Assembly (NCBI RefSeq): GCF_965227735.1 | Contig: NZ_OZ245776.1 | Coordinates: 372,001-436,000, forward strand | DNA from: Larkinella sp965227735 | Lineage (GTDB): Bacteria > Bacteroidota > Bacteroidia > Cytophagales > Spirosomataceae | Direction of reading: 5' to 3' | Length of the DNA stretch: 64,000 nucleotides | Shown here: one piece after another, positions 34,371-43,459 of the stretch | Position numbering within the stretch: the stretch's first letter is position 1 | How the letters are laid out: every line of letters begins with the position of its first letter | Made by a program: the position numbers and the translations under genes | The notes under the pieces: model-generated | The model's input: only the letters and a program-made list of their open reading frames with translations | Told to the model about the DNA's origin: nothing | Databases searched by the model: none

Positions 34371-35594
34371 CTATTTCAAGGGGGTAAGTTGATACACGCT
34401 CGCTTTGGGCGTTCGGTTCAGGGCGATCTGGCTTTCCAGCCACTTGATCAGGATATTCTGCTCCTCCAGGCCCTTCACATGCCGACCCTGTTCGTAGGAG
34501 CGGAATCCCAGAATGTAGGTCGTGTTCAGCGGGCGGTATTGGAAATAAAACAGGTCGTTCTTTTTCAGGATCATCTCCCGCAAACGGCTGGCCTGCTCGA
34601 ATGCCGCTCCCTGGCGGATCGGAACCCCGGCGGCCCAGTCTTTGGCGGAAGCCGTGATCACGTCGGTTTTGTCATTGGTGAGCGTATAAAAGCCTTTTTT
34701 CAGTCCGGTAATTTTAACGACGCGCACAGCCTCCACGGTTTCCGGCAACGGAAGCGAACGTTCTTCCAGCGTAAACTTCAAATTGGCACTTTCCTGATCC
34801 GGGTTCAGTATCTTGACGGGCGCGGTCGCTTCGGCACCTTGTTTGGAAACCGTGATCACGACATTCCCGGTTCTGGCCGGAAGTCCCAGGCTTTTTTCCA
34901 GAAGGGTTGCCAGATAATAATAACCGGTTTCGTTGAGGTGAATTCCGTCTTCGGTAATGGTCGCTTTCTGGCTTACCTCCTGAATCGGTTTGAAGAGATC
35001 GATGAATGGTTTGTTCCGCTCCGACGCCATTTTAGCCATCGCCGAAGCATACACTTCCAGCATGGTATTGCGTTTGGCCCGGTTTTCGGGTGTATCGGCG
35101 GAGAGAATCGGAATGGGCGACAACAGAATGGTTTTGGCACCCAACTGGTCAATTTTGTCGATTAGTTTGGCTAAACCGTCGCGAAAAACCGGCAGACCGG
35201 CCTCGCCATCCTGGGCTTCAATGCCGCCAAAAGCCAGAAAAACCAGGGTTGGTTTGGCTTTTGTGAGGTGTTCCATCAGCAGATCGTAGCCGGTGGGCGG
35301 GTTGGTAATGGTGCTTCGGGCTACGCCAAAAACATTGTCTCCGGTCCAGCCCAGGTTGCGGAAGGTAACGTCGCGGTCGGGAAACCGGGTGGTCAGGGCG
35401 AGTTCCAGGTAGCCGAACTGCATGTCGTCCTCGAAAAGTGAATTTCCCAGGAAAACCACACGCTCACCATTTTTAAGATCAAAGGGGGGATTAGAAGCCA
35501 CGGGGGTAGTCTGAGCAACGGCCAATCCGACGGGGAAGGTAATCAGCAATGCAAACAGGAAACCGAATGTGGCCGATACTATAATCTTTCTCAT
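34371..35594 (-). CDS. Secreted SGNH/GDSL-type hydrolase
   Basis: This 407-residue protein has a signal peptide (cleavage near AVAQ), block I with the nucleophile Ser52 in FLGNSLFED, block II around NLGWTGDN, block III FLAFGGIEAQ and block V with Asp and His in EDGIHLNETGYYYLA. SGNH enzymes remove acetyl or acyl groups, often from glycans. Some 150 C-terminal residues form an extra beta-rich domain. It is the first gene of a two-gene operon with the cytochrome/HEAT protein, so the two probably act on the same exported substrate. Confidence 0.88.
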   Translation of the reverse strand: MRKIIVSATFGFLFALLITFPVGLAVAQTTPVASNPPFDLKNGERVVFLGNSLFEDDMQFGYLELALTTRFPDRDVTFRNLGWTGDNVFGVARSTITNPPTGYDLLMEHLTKAKPTLVFLAFGGIEAQDGEAGLPVFRDGLAKLIDKIDQLGAKTILLSPIPILSADTPENRAKRNTMLEVYASAMAKMASERNKPFIDLFKPIQEVSQKATITEDGIHLNETGYYYLATLLEKSLGLPARTGNVVITVSKQGAEATAPVKILNPDQESANLKFTLEERSLPLPETVEAVRVVKITGLKKGFYTLTNDKTDVITASAKDWAAGVPIRQGAAFEQASRLREMILKKNDLFYFQYRPLNTTYILGFRSYEQGRHVKGLEEQNILIKWLESQIALNRTPKASVYQLTPLK

Positions 35595-35616
35595 GCAGAT
35601 GAATTTTGGTAATCCT

Positions 35617-35624
35617 CAAAGGTA
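35617..35624 (-). promoter_or_regulatory. -7 promoter element of the hydrolase-cytochrome operon
   Basis: On the minus strand TACCTTTG fits TAnnTTTG and lies 22 bp before the hydrolase start at 35594. No obvious -33 TTG. Confidence 0.45.
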
Positions 35625-35789
35625 AAGATGGATTAAAGCCTTTCCATCCGGTTGACTCCTGTATTTATACGATTTGGGAGAATTCCGTCGAAAATCCGTC
35701 GTTCGGACCTCAAATTTAGGCGAAAAAAGAAGCTCTTTCGAGGAAGATACCAGTGGAAATATAAATCGATCAGGGGTTCTGAATGAAGC

Positions 35790-35865
35790 GTTATGAGTTA
35801 AGCATTATGCGTTATATCTTGTCAGTTCTTTCGTCACCGACAACTCATCATTCTTAACTCATAAC
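35790..35865. repeat. 13-bp inverted repeat before the transporter gene
   Basis: GTTATGAGTTAAG (35790-35802) and CTTAACTCATAAC (35853-35865) are perfect complements about 50 nt apart; the right arm ends 6 bp before the start codon at 35872. The same words (GAGTTAAG, TTATGAGTT) recur at 54073-54120. Confidence 0.75.
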
Positions 35866-35871
35866 TACAGT

Positions 35872-36657
35872 ATGGCCTCTTTTACCAGCAAAAAAACCAA
35901 CCTTTACATCTTTCTCAGTGCGGTTTTCTTAACCAATGCGATTATTGCCGAAATTATCGGGGTAAAAATCTTCTCCGCCGAAACCCTGTTGGGCGTCCCC
36001 CCGGCGCAATTGCACCTGCTCGGCGATTTTGTGCTGGATTTTAACCTGACCGCGGGCGTCGTGATCTGGCCTTTCGTGTTTATAACGTCCGACATTATCA
36101 ACGAATATTACGGCATTAAAGGCGTCAAACAAATCTCTTACATTACGGCCGGTTTTATCGCCTACAGTTTTTTAATTATCTACTTCGTCACCACCCTTCC
36201 ACCGGCCCAATTCTGGCTCGATGTCAACAAAACCGACGCCGTTGGGAATCCGGTCAACATCAATAACGCGTTTGCCATGATTTTCCGGCAGGGCCTCGGC
36301 ATCATCATCGGTTCGATTACGGCCTTCATGGTAGGGCAATTGCTGGATGCCACGGTTTTTCAGTCGCTGAAAAGAATTACCGGCAGCCGCAAAATCTGGC
36401 TCCGCGCCACCGGTTCGACACTCGTTTCGCAGTTGATCGACAGCTTTGTCGTGCTGACCATCGCTTTCTACGTTTTCGGAAACTGGCCTTTCAAACAGGT
36501 TATTGCCGTCGCCATTGTCAATTACATCTACAAATTTTTCATAGCGGTTGCGCTAACACCTATCCTGTATGTCGCTCATTATCTGATTGATAACTACCTC
36601 GGCAAAGAACACGCCAAAGAATTGGCAAACGAATCGAGCATGAGTTCGTTTATGTAG
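35872..36657 (+). CDS. Queuosine precursor transporter (YhhQ/VUT family)
   Basis: This 261-residue inner-membrane protein has about six hydrophobic helices. Family motifs are LTNAIIAEIIGVKIF in the first helix, VIWPFVFITSDIINEYYG (the conserved D-I-x-N-E-x-Y-G) in the third, and a late NWPFKQVIAVAIVNYIYK. Members import queuosine precursors such as preQ0/preQ1. No que gene or preQ1 riboswitch is recognisable nearby. It may be translated together with the next gene, whose start lies 1 bp after this stop. Confidence 0.9.
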   Translation: MASFTSKKTNLYIFLSAVFLTNAIIAEIIGVKIFSAETLLGVPPAQLHLLGDFVLDFNLTAGVVIWPFVFITSDIINEYYGIKGVKQISYITAGFIAYSFLIIYFVTTLPPAQFWLDVNKTDAVGNPVNINNAFAMIFRQGLGIIIGSITAFMVGQLLDATVFQSLKRITGSRKIWLRATGSTLVSQLIDSFVVLTIAFYVFGNWPFKQVIAVAIVNYIYKFFIAVALTPILYVAHYLIDNYLGKEHAKELANESSMSSFM

Positions 36658-36658
36658 T

Positions 36659-37531
36659 ATGAAAACCGTTTTCCTGTCTGTTGCCCTCCTGTCCGTGGCT
36701 GGTTCGGCCCTGTCACAGAGCCCGTTGCTGACTCTGGTCAACACCGAAAAGAAATTTGCCCAGCAATCCCGCGACAGCACAACCAAAGCCGCCTTCCTGT
36801 CGTATCTGGCTCCGGACGGTATTTTGTTTTCTAAGGGAAAAGTAACCAATGGGCGGGAGTTGTTTGAAAAAGGCCCCGAAAGCCCCGGAAAGCTGACCTG
36901 GCAACCCATTGCTGCCGATGTGTCGGCTTCAGGGGATCTGGGCTATACGACCGGGCCGTGGGAATCCCGGCCAAAAACCCTGGCGGACAAGCCTACGGGC
37001 TATGGTCATTATGTTACCGTTTGGGAAAAACAGAACGATAATAACTGGCGGATTGCCTTGGACATCGGCATCACCCACCCGGCACCCGACTCCCCACCCG
37101 TCAACACCATTCGGGCGGCAACCGGTATTCGCAGCGTAACCAGCCCGGACACGGCCAAAAACCGGGAAGCCCTGCTGGCTTTTGATACCCAGTTTGTCAA
37201 GGTGCTGGAAAAAAGCGGAGCGGCCGCGACCTATAAGCAATACCTTGCCCCCCAGGCCCGACTGTATCGGATGAACCAGCAGCCGTACGTTGAACGCACA
37301 GCCATAGACTCGCTCCTGAAGCAGCCCGTGACGCTGGGTTTCTTACCTCTGAATGCCTCCGTGGCCGAATCGGGCGATTTAGGCTATGTGTATGGAAATT
37401 CGCAGGTGATGGCAACCGTAGCTGGCAAAGCCGTTAAACAAATGGGAAACTACCTGCGGGTTTGGAAAAAAGACAGCCAGGGTCAGTGGAAAATCGTGCT
37501 GGACCTGATTAATCTGGAACCGGCAGAGTGA
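36659..37531 (+). CDS. Exported protein with two NTF2-like (DUF4440/SnoaL-type) domains
   Basis: The 290-residue protein has a signal peptide (to about residue 19, ALSQ) and two similar NTF2-like modules. The first (about 22-145) has TLVNTEKKFAQQSRDSTTKAA and SGDLGYTTGPWE; the second (about 165-288) has AFDTQFVKVLEKSGAAATYKQ and SGDLGYVYGNSQ. Each ends in YxxVWKK...WKIxLDI. The conserved SGDLGY in both shows internal duplication. Such domains bind small ligands or have lost catalysis; the function is unknown. The start abuts the transporter stop (TAGTATG). Confidence 0.8.
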   Translation: MKTVFLSVALLSVAGSALSQSPLLTLVNTEKKFAQQSRDSTTKAAFLSYLAPDGILFSKGKVTNGRELFEKGPESPGKLTWQPIAADVSASGDLGYTTGPWESRPKTLADKPTGYGHYVTVWEKQNDNNWRIALDIGITHPAPDSPPVNTIRAATGIRSVTSPDTAKNREALLAFDTQFVKVLEKSGAAATYKQYLAPQARLYRMNQQPYVERTAIDSLLKQPVTLGFLPLNASVAESGDLGYVYGNSQVMATVAGKAVKQMGNYLRVWKKDSQGQWKIVLDLINLEPAE

Positions 37532-37543
37532 AGAAAAGGAAGC

Positions 37544-37639
37544 GTTGTTTCGCGGAGTAAATCAGAGTTAAGCAGAGTTTTCTTTAAAAACTTTTCTCTG
37601 CGTACCTCTGATTTACTCCGCTTAACTCCGCGAAACAAC
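37544..37639. repeat. Imperfect long inverted repeat between convergent genes
   Basis: GTTGTTTCGCGGAG (37544-37557) pairs with 37626-37639, and TAAATCAGAG (37558-37567) with 37606-37615; a 10-nt segment (37616-37625) is extra in the right arm. It lies just after the stop of the NTF2-like gene. The extra 10 nt look like a tandem partial duplication. Confidence 0.8.
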
Positions 37640-37745
37640 TCTTTACAAAAACCATCCCCCGCAGCGAAGAACGACGTAAAAGAGCGGCCTTCTTTTACGC
37701 ACGTTACCTTCGTCAGCGAGGGATTGATCAGGCCGGAAAAACCGG

Positions 37746-38195
37746 TTACTCATTCAGCAGGGACACAAACCGGGCGGGTTGCTTTACCTCCACTTTCTGC
37801 GTTTCGAGCCGGAAAGCTTTCGTGATTTTGGTGAATCCATCACTCACCTCAAAGGTATACAACCCGTCTTTCATCGTTTCCATATCAAATTTTCGCCAGT
37901 ATTTTTTCAGCCGTTTCCCCACTTTCTCGGCGTGAAGCACTTCTTTGTTTTCATTCATCAACGTAACCTGGATCGGGACTTCAATGTAATTTTCGATCAT
38001 CAGGTTCATCTTGGCGGTATTGATGGACCGGTAAATGGCCACTCCCATGGATTTGGTCCGGGTTACGTTCGGCGCGGCCGAAACCGACCCGGTTTCTTTA
38101 TCGTCGTCGGGAGTTGGTGTTGGCGACACGGTGCCGGCCAAAACCGGGGCACTCAGAAAGAGAAGTAAGGCGGCTGATTTCAGGATGCAATTCAT
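37746..38195 (-). CDS. Small secreted hypothetical protein
   Basis: The 149-residue protein has a signal peptide (to about LAGTV), a Thr/Pro/Asp-rich spacer (PTPTPDDDKE), then a beta-rich domain (NLMIENYIEVPIQVTLMNEN, DGLYTFEVSDG, AFRLET). The C-terminal layout resembles the Ig-like folds of T9SS-sorting-type modules, but the usual final motif is missing. Single gene, no partner. The function is unknown. Confidence 0.7.
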   Translation of the reverse strand: MNCILKSAALLLFLSAPVLAGTVSPTPTPDDDKETGSVSAAPNVTRTKSMGVAIYRSINTAKMNLMIENYIEVPIQVTLMNENKEVLHAEKVGKRLKKYWRKFDMETMKDGLYTFEVSDGFTKITKAFRLETQKVEVKQPARFVSLLNE

Positions 38196-38352
38196 CGTAT
38201 TTGTTGTTTATTAGTGACCAATGATTCATTTTTCGGCAAACTTTCTATGGGCTAAAAGTACCCGAATTGAACCTGCTCCGCGTACCGCAAATGAGGTGAT
38301 TTTAGGGGGATGCGTCAGAAGTGTGATGAGTGGTCGAAAGAACGGATAAAGA

Positions 38353-38379
38353 AAAAACCAGCCAACTTGGCTGGTTTTT
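38353..38379 (-). terminator. Terminator downstream of the susD-like gene
   Basis: AAAAACCAGCCAA (38353-38365) and TTGGCTGGTTTTT (38367-38379) are perfect 13-bp complements with a 1-nt centre, so the stem closes as a smaller loop. The flanking A- and T-runs make it work on either strand; it lies about 47 bp after the SusD-like stop. Confidence 0.85.
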
Positions 38380-38425
38380 GATCGTAAAATCATTGTTCCC
38401 TAGACACTTAAATTGCGAATCTGAC

Positions 38426-39967
38426 TTAATCGACATCCCACCAAACGGGGGTGAGCACGTCGCCGGGCGCAATGCCGGTAGTCGCAATACTCGGATTTCG
38501 CTGGAGTTCCGAGTCGACGTACGGCAACCTTTTCATAAAGCGGTTTCCGGTCAGATTCACCACCGGCAGGGTCGGTGCCGGAAAACCGGTCCGGCGTTGT
38601 TCCACCCAGGCTTCTACCCCATTCAGACCGTACAAGGCCAAATATTTTTGGGTAATGATCGCCTTGATTTTATCGGTTTGTTTGGTGTAATCGACACCCG
38701 GTTTGGTCAGATAATCGCCGGGTTGAACCCCAAACCGGGTCATCGACGCGGTGATGGCTTCGTTGTACAGTCTGGCCGGGTCATCGGCGGTGGTTCCGGC
38801 CCAGCCTCTGGCGATGGCTTCGGCCCGCAGCAGCAGACTTTCTTCGTAGGCCAGAAACACCACCGGCCGCGCCTTGGCCGCATTGTCGTCCGACGTCGTT
38901 ACCCCGCTCGTAGCTGCGGTCCCGTTGATGGCTCCGTTGAGAAACCGTTGCCCGATAAAATACTTACCCGGATACGAACTGAGGATCGCCGTGTTGGTCG
39001 AGGTCGTACCGTTGGGCGTAAACACGTACTCAATTTCGGGCGTCCGCAAATCGGCATCCAGAAAAAAGACCGGCATCCGGGGGTCGTTGTTGGGCTGCAT
39101 CAGGTTGCCGATGGTCGTGCTGGCCGTCAGGTTATTGGGCGAACGAAAGTTGGCCTGCCAGAGCGGATTTTCCGAATTCGTAATCGTTCCGTTCACCAGT
39201 TGCAGGCTTTCGCCGGTTCGCATAAATGCCGTTCCGCTGGCAGCATACAGGGCCTGTACACCGGTTCGGGCCGCCGTCGGGTCCACCTGGCTCATCCGCA
39301 GGTAAAACTTCAGTTTCAGCGTGTTGGCCAACCGAATCCACCGGTCCATACCGGCTTCGTTACCGGCCTGATACAGCATGTCCGCTGTTCCCGGAAAGCG
39401 CCCCTGTCGCTTTGCAATATCGGTTTTGGCCTCATCCAGCAGCGTTTGCAAACCGGCATAAATATCTTTCTGAGCGTCGTATTTGGGAATGATGGTTTTG
39501 TCGGCATCGAGGGCTTCCGAAAACGGAATGTCGCCGTACAAATCCGTCAGCACACCAAAACCGTAGGCCTTCATGATTTTCGAAATGCCCACCATACGCC
39601 ATTCGTTCTGCTGGCTCCCCTGGTTGATGACGTACTGAAAATCCTGCAAAGCCCCCGCGTAGAAATTGGCAAACTGACCACCCTGCCCATCGAGTGTGGA
39701 GGAAGTGATGTTGTACTGATCCCAGGTCCGAAACTGGTTTCCCCCTCTCGGGATCGACCAGTACTGCGACAGAATACCGCCGAGGATGTTGAGTTGCCCG
39801 CCCACGATAAAGGCCACCTGCGCCTGCCCCGCCGGCAATGTCAGGTTAATATCCGCTTCGGAAGGGTTGTTGGGGTCGGTGTTGATGTCTAAATAATCTT
39901 TTTCACAGGCGGTGTTCAGTCCGACAAACAGGGACAGCAAAACCGCTTTTAAGAGGATCCGTTTCAT
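38426..39967 (-). CDS. SusD/RagB-family outer-membrane lipoprotein
   Basis: The 513-residue protein has a lipoprotein signal peptide with Cys21 (FVGLNTACEKDYLDINTDPN). The N-terminus and the later segments (AYGFGVLTDLYGDIPFSEAL, QTLLDEAKTDIA, IRLANTLKLKFYLRMSQVDP) are typical of the SusD-like group that binds oligosaccharides or peptides over a SusC channel. The length is standard. It follows susC by 23 bp in the same operon. Without a glycoside hydrolase next door the substrate cannot be predicted. Confidence 0.93.
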   Translation of the reverse strand: MKRILLKAVLLSLFVGLNTACEKDYLDINTDPNNPSEADINLTLPAGQAQVAFIVGGQLNILGGILSQYWSIPRGGNQFRTWDQYNITSSTLDGQGGQFANFYAGALQDFQYVINQGSQQNEWRMVGISKIMKAYGFGVLTDLYGDIPFSEALDADKTIIPKYDAQKDIYAGLQTLLDEAKTDIAKRQGRFPGTADMLYQAGNEAGMDRWIRLANTLKLKFYLRMSQVDPTAARTGVQALYAASGTAFMRTGESLQLVNGTITNSENPLWQANFRSPNNLTASTTIGNLMQPNNDPRMPVFFLDADLRTPEIEYVFTPNGTTSTNTAILSSYPGKYFIGQRFLNGAINGTAATSGVTTSDDNAAKARPVVFLAYEESLLLRAEAIARGWAGTTADDPARLYNEAITASMTRFGVQPGDYLTKPGVDYTKQTDKIKAIITQKYLALYGLNGVEAWVEQRRTGFPAPTLPVVNLTGNRFMKRLPYVDSELQRNPSIATTGIAPGDVLTPVWWDVD

Positions 39968-39990
39968 AGAATTGAAAAATCAGGAATCGG

Positions 39991-42900
39991 TTATAACACA
40001 ATTTTCAGACTGGCCCCGTAGCTTCGGGCCGACGGATAGGCCAGGTATTCGTAACCCTGGCTGTTGCCGGTGCCGAACGAACTCACTTCCGGATCGACGT
40101 TGGGTTGTGATTTGGGCGTCCACAGCATCAGATTCCGGCCAATCAACGACACCTGAATCGTGGAGAACGGCGTCTTGCCAATCAGCGATTTCGGCAGGGC
40201 GTAGCTCAGGCTCATTTCGCGCAGCTTCACAAACGAGGCATCGAACAGCGTATTTTCACCGAAGTTCGACACCGTCGACCAGTACTCGTAACCGCCGTTC
40301 GTTTTGACGGTGGTGTTGGGCGTAAAGGTGCCGTCCTGGTTCTGAATCACCGAGTTTGGATAGACAAACGGTTCGCGGTCATTGTAGGTCGTTTCTTTGG
40401 TATAACCGGCAAACCGACCCAGATTTGCGGTTTGGGAAAAGAATTTACCACCCTGACGCGTATCCACCAGCACATTGAAAGACAGCCCTTTAAAGGAAAC
40501 TGTATTGCTCAGACCGGCCGAAAAATCGGGTTGAATGTTGCCCAGCACCTGCAAAACCGGGTCGGTGAGCGGCCGGCCGGTGGTGGCATTGACGACCACG
40601 CGCCCCTCTGGGTCACGCAGCATTTTGCTACCAAAAAACGCCCCATACGGCTCTCCCAACCGGGCCTGCAAACTCGGCGAAGACAAACCGCCCAGGCCAA
40701 CCGGCGCCAGCGGATTATACAACTCGGTGACTTTGTTGCGGTTGCGGGTAAAGTTCAGCGAAACATCCCAGCGGAAACCGGAGGTCGATTTCACCGGTGT
40801 TCCCGTCAGCAGCAATTCGATGCCCTTGTTGGTCATGGCCCCGGCGTTCAGCGTTTGCGCCAGAAAACCGGACGTACTCGAAATGGGCACATTCACAATC
40901 TGCTGCTCGCTTTTGGAGTTGTAATACGTAAAATCGACGCCCAGCCGGTTGTTGAAGAACAATATTTCGGTCCCAATCTCCCAGGAGGTGGTTAGCTCCG
41001 AGCGCAGATCCGGATTGCCCCGGATGTTGCCGACCGAGAAGCCCGCTATGCCGTTGAGCGGAAACTGATATGCTGCCTGAAATCCGTCGGTGGTAGCCGT
41101 TCGTGTAAATACCGGGTTGATCTGGTAGGCGTTGGCCACCTTCCCCACCTGGGCGATGTTGGCCCGGAGTTTCAGGTAACTCAGCGCATTGTTTCTCAAA
41201 TCCAGAAAAGCCGAGGTGGGAATAAAGCTCACGCTGGCACCCGGATAGAAAAACGACCGATTTTTCTTCGGCAACGTTGAGGAATAATCATTCCGCCCGG
41301 TTACATCCACGAACAGGTAGTCCTTGTAGGCCAACTGCACATCGCCGTAGATCCCGTACAGCCGCGTGCGGCTATCAACCCGCGTGGTGACAATCGTGCT
41401 GGCATTGCTGAGGTCGTAAAAACCCGGAACAATCAGGGGCTGACCATCATAAACGCCCCGCGACGAGTTGTAATCCTGCAGGTTATGGCCCAGAATTACT
41501 TTCAGATTCAGGTTGGAGCTTAGATCCCGGTTGGCCGTAACGATAAAGTCCGAGAGCAGACTCTGGAAATTCGTATTGTCTTCCACGAAACGTCCGCCAA
41601 CCGTGGCAATGGTGCCCTGCGCAAACCGCTGCGTCCGTATATCGGAGTACATATCGGTTCCAATCCGGTACATAAAATTTAGCCAGGGTACCGGATCATA
41701 ACTGATCTGGGCATTTCCAAAAAACCGGTTCACCTTGTCTTTCAGCAGGTTATTCTCCAGAAGCCAGTACGGATTGTTCCGAAATCCGGCCAGGTAGTAC
41801 CCATCCAGGTTGTACCGCGGATCGTTGAAATCTTTCTGATCCGTAATTTCAATATCACGGGGCGTGTTGTAAATCGTTTGCAGGATGTTCGACCGGCCCT
41901 GGCCCTGCACCCCCCGGTCGCCACCGGAACGGGTGAAGGTGGCCGACAGATTCGTTGACACCTTGTTGTTGAAAAACTTGGTTCCGGCCCCCACGTTCAC
42001 CGCCGTCCGGTGGTAGTTCGTGTTGGGAATCATGGATTTGGTGTTGACATCCGAAACCGTCAGAATGTAATTGGACGTTCCGTTGTTGTTCCGCACCGAA
42101 AACGAATTGTTGAGCGTCACCCCGGTATCGAAGAAATTGCGGACGTTGTTGGGCCTGGCCACCAGTGGAATCGAATCCGGATTGTCCAGTTGCCCGAGGG
42201 CATATAAACCGTAGGTACGCCAGTCGGCCACCTTCTGCCCCTGAATTTTCGGCCCCCAGCTCACATTTCCGGCATCGTTGAGGTCATAAACCCCGTCGAA
42301 ACCGGCCGCAAAGGTGTTCTGGTAGTCGGGTAAACGCAGCGGATTTTCAAAGTTGACCGAGCTGTTCAGGCTGATCTGGGGTTTGTCGGTGACGGCCTTG
42401 CTGCGGTTTTTGGTCGTAATGATGATCACCCCCGAAGCCGCCTGCGAACCGTAGAGGGCAGCCGCAGCGGGTCCTTTCAGAATCGAAACCGACTCGATGT
42501 TGTTGGGGTCGATGTCGGCCGCGCGGTTGGTAATGTCCACGCCGTTGTTGAGGTCGCCACCGGTTCCGGCCGCCGACAGCGTTCCGTTTCCGTTGATGAT
42601 GGCCGTGGTCGTGTTGTTATTGCTGACAATAATCCCGTCGACCACATACAGCGGCTGGTTGTTGCCATTGAACGACTGCGCCCCGCGAATCACCACGCGC
42701 GTGGCGCCCCCGGCGGCTCCCGACGCGCTCGAAATCTGAACCCCCGGCACCCGGCCCTGCAACGACCGCAGCATGTTCGACTCATTGGCGCGGATCAGGT
42801 CCTCGCCTTTCACGTTGGTCACCGCGTAGCCCAGCGTCTTTTTCTCGCGCTCGATGGCCGACGCCGTCACCACAACCTCGTTCAGGATGGCTGCACTTTC

Positions 42901-43188
42901 TTCCAGCACAATGTCGAAATTCGTCCGGTTTCCAACGCCGATTTCCTGGGTTTTGTAGCCGATGAACGAAAACACCAGCGTGGCATTGTCCGGAATTCCG
43001 CTGATGCGGAAGGCACCGGTTCCGTCACTGGTGGCCCCCTGGGTAGTTCCTTTGACGCCGATGGTCACCCCGGGCATCGGCAATTTGTCGGACGCGCTCC
43101 GGATGGTTCCGGACACGGTTTTTGATTGGGAAAGCCCATACTGATAGCATAAGAGCACCAGTACGATCGCTCGTAGCAGTATTTTCAT
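39991..43188 (-). CDS. SusC/RagA-family TonB-linked outer-membrane transporter
   Basis: The 1065-residue protein has a signal peptide, a carboxypeptidase-regulatory-like N-terminal domain (about 24-100; VSGTIRSASDKLPMPGVTIG), a TonB plug (about 110-240; LQGRVPGVQI, VVIRGAQSF, PLYVVDGIIV, ESVSILKGPAAAALYGS) and a 22-strand beta-barrel ending in SYGASLKIVL. It imports large nutrients with SusD using TonB energy. It is transcribed after the response regulator gene but separated from it by a terminator, so it has its own promoter near 43200. Confidence 0.95.
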   Translation of the reverse strand: MKILLRAIVLVLLCYQYGLSQSKTVSGTIRSASDKLPMPGVTIGVKGTTQGATSDGTGAFRISGIPDNATLVFSFIGYKTQEIGVGNRTNFDIVLEESAAILNEVVVTASAIEREKKTLGYAVTNVKGEDLIRANESNMLRSLQGRVPGVQISSASGAAGGATRVVIRGAQSFNGNNQPLYVVDGIIVSNNNTTTAIINGNGTLSAAGTGGDLNNGVDITNRAADIDPNNIESVSILKGPAAAALYGSQAASGVIIITTKNRSKAVTDKPQISLNSSVNFENPLRLPDYQNTFAAGFDGVYDLNDAGNVSWGPKIQGQKVADWRTYGLYALGQLDNPDSIPLVARPNNVRNFFDTGVTLNNSFSVRNNNGTSNYILTVSDVNTKSMIPNTNYHRTAVNVGAGTKFFNNKVSTNLSATFTRSGGDRGVQGQGRSNILQTIYNTPRDIEITDQKDFNDPRYNLDGYYLAGFRNNPYWLLENNLLKDKVNRFFGNAQISYDPVPWLNFMYRIGTDMYSDIRTQRFAQGTIATVGGRFVEDNTNFQSLLSDFIVTANRDLSSNLNLKVILGHNLQDYNSSRGVYDGQPLIVPGFYDLSNASTIVTTRVDSRTRLYGIYGDVQLAYKDYLFVDVTGRNDYSSTLPKKNRSFFYPGASVSFIPTSAFLDLRNNALSYLKLRANIAQVGKVANAYQINPVFTRTATTDGFQAAYQFPLNGIAGFSVGNIRGNPDLRSELTTSWEIGTEILFFNNRLGVDFTYYNSKSEQQIVNVPISSTSGFLAQTLNAGAMTNKGIELLLTGTPVKSTSGFRWDVSLNFTRNRNKVTELYNPLAPVGLGGLSSPSLQARLGEPYGAFFGSKMLRDPEGRVVVNATTGRPLTDPVLQVLGNIQPDFSAGLSNTVSFKGLSFNVLVDTRQGGKFFSQTANLGRFAGYTKETTYNDREPFVYPNSVIQNQDGTFTPNTTVKTNGGYEYWSTVSNFGENTLFDASFVKLREMSLSYALPKSLIGKTPFSTIQVSLIGRNLMLWTPKSQPNVDPEVSSFGTGNSQGYEYLAYPSARSYGASLKIVL

Positions 43189-43273
43189 TGGTTTGCTGAT
43201 TAGTGTCTGTCACAAAGGTCACGAACCTAACCAGTCTGGAAATCCCGCAGGAAGGGTGATTTTTTTAAACGAA

Positions 43274-43300
43274 AAAAACCAGCCGAATCGACTGGTTTTT
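43274..43300 (-). terminator. Terminator after the response regulator gene
   Basis: On the minus strand the stem AAAAACCAG/CTGGTTTTT closes over a CGATTCG-containing loop and is followed by a T-run. It closely resembles the hairpin at 38353-38379 in stem sequence. Confidence 0.8.
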
Positions 43301-43459
43301 CTATTTACGTTCATCTCATAGAGTAGGTTCAGAAGGCTCGGAACCTGACTTCATTTTTTGTCGAAACGCACATTGCATTTGCCCTGCCCACGCATCAACA
43401 TCACAAAAGTACGGCAACGTCTGGGCGGCACTCTACCCCATTAGAGGGGATTTTACCGC

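Noticed and set aside
35595..35871. Possible preQ1 riboswitch before the queuosine-precursor transporter
   Set aside because: No preQ1 pseudoknot pattern could be found; only a 13-bp inverted repeat of the general intergenic type is present.
38330..39892. A 520-codon open frame antisense to the SusD-like gene
   Set aside because: It fully overlaps a well-supported gene and its terminator; composition is typical of a shadow frame.
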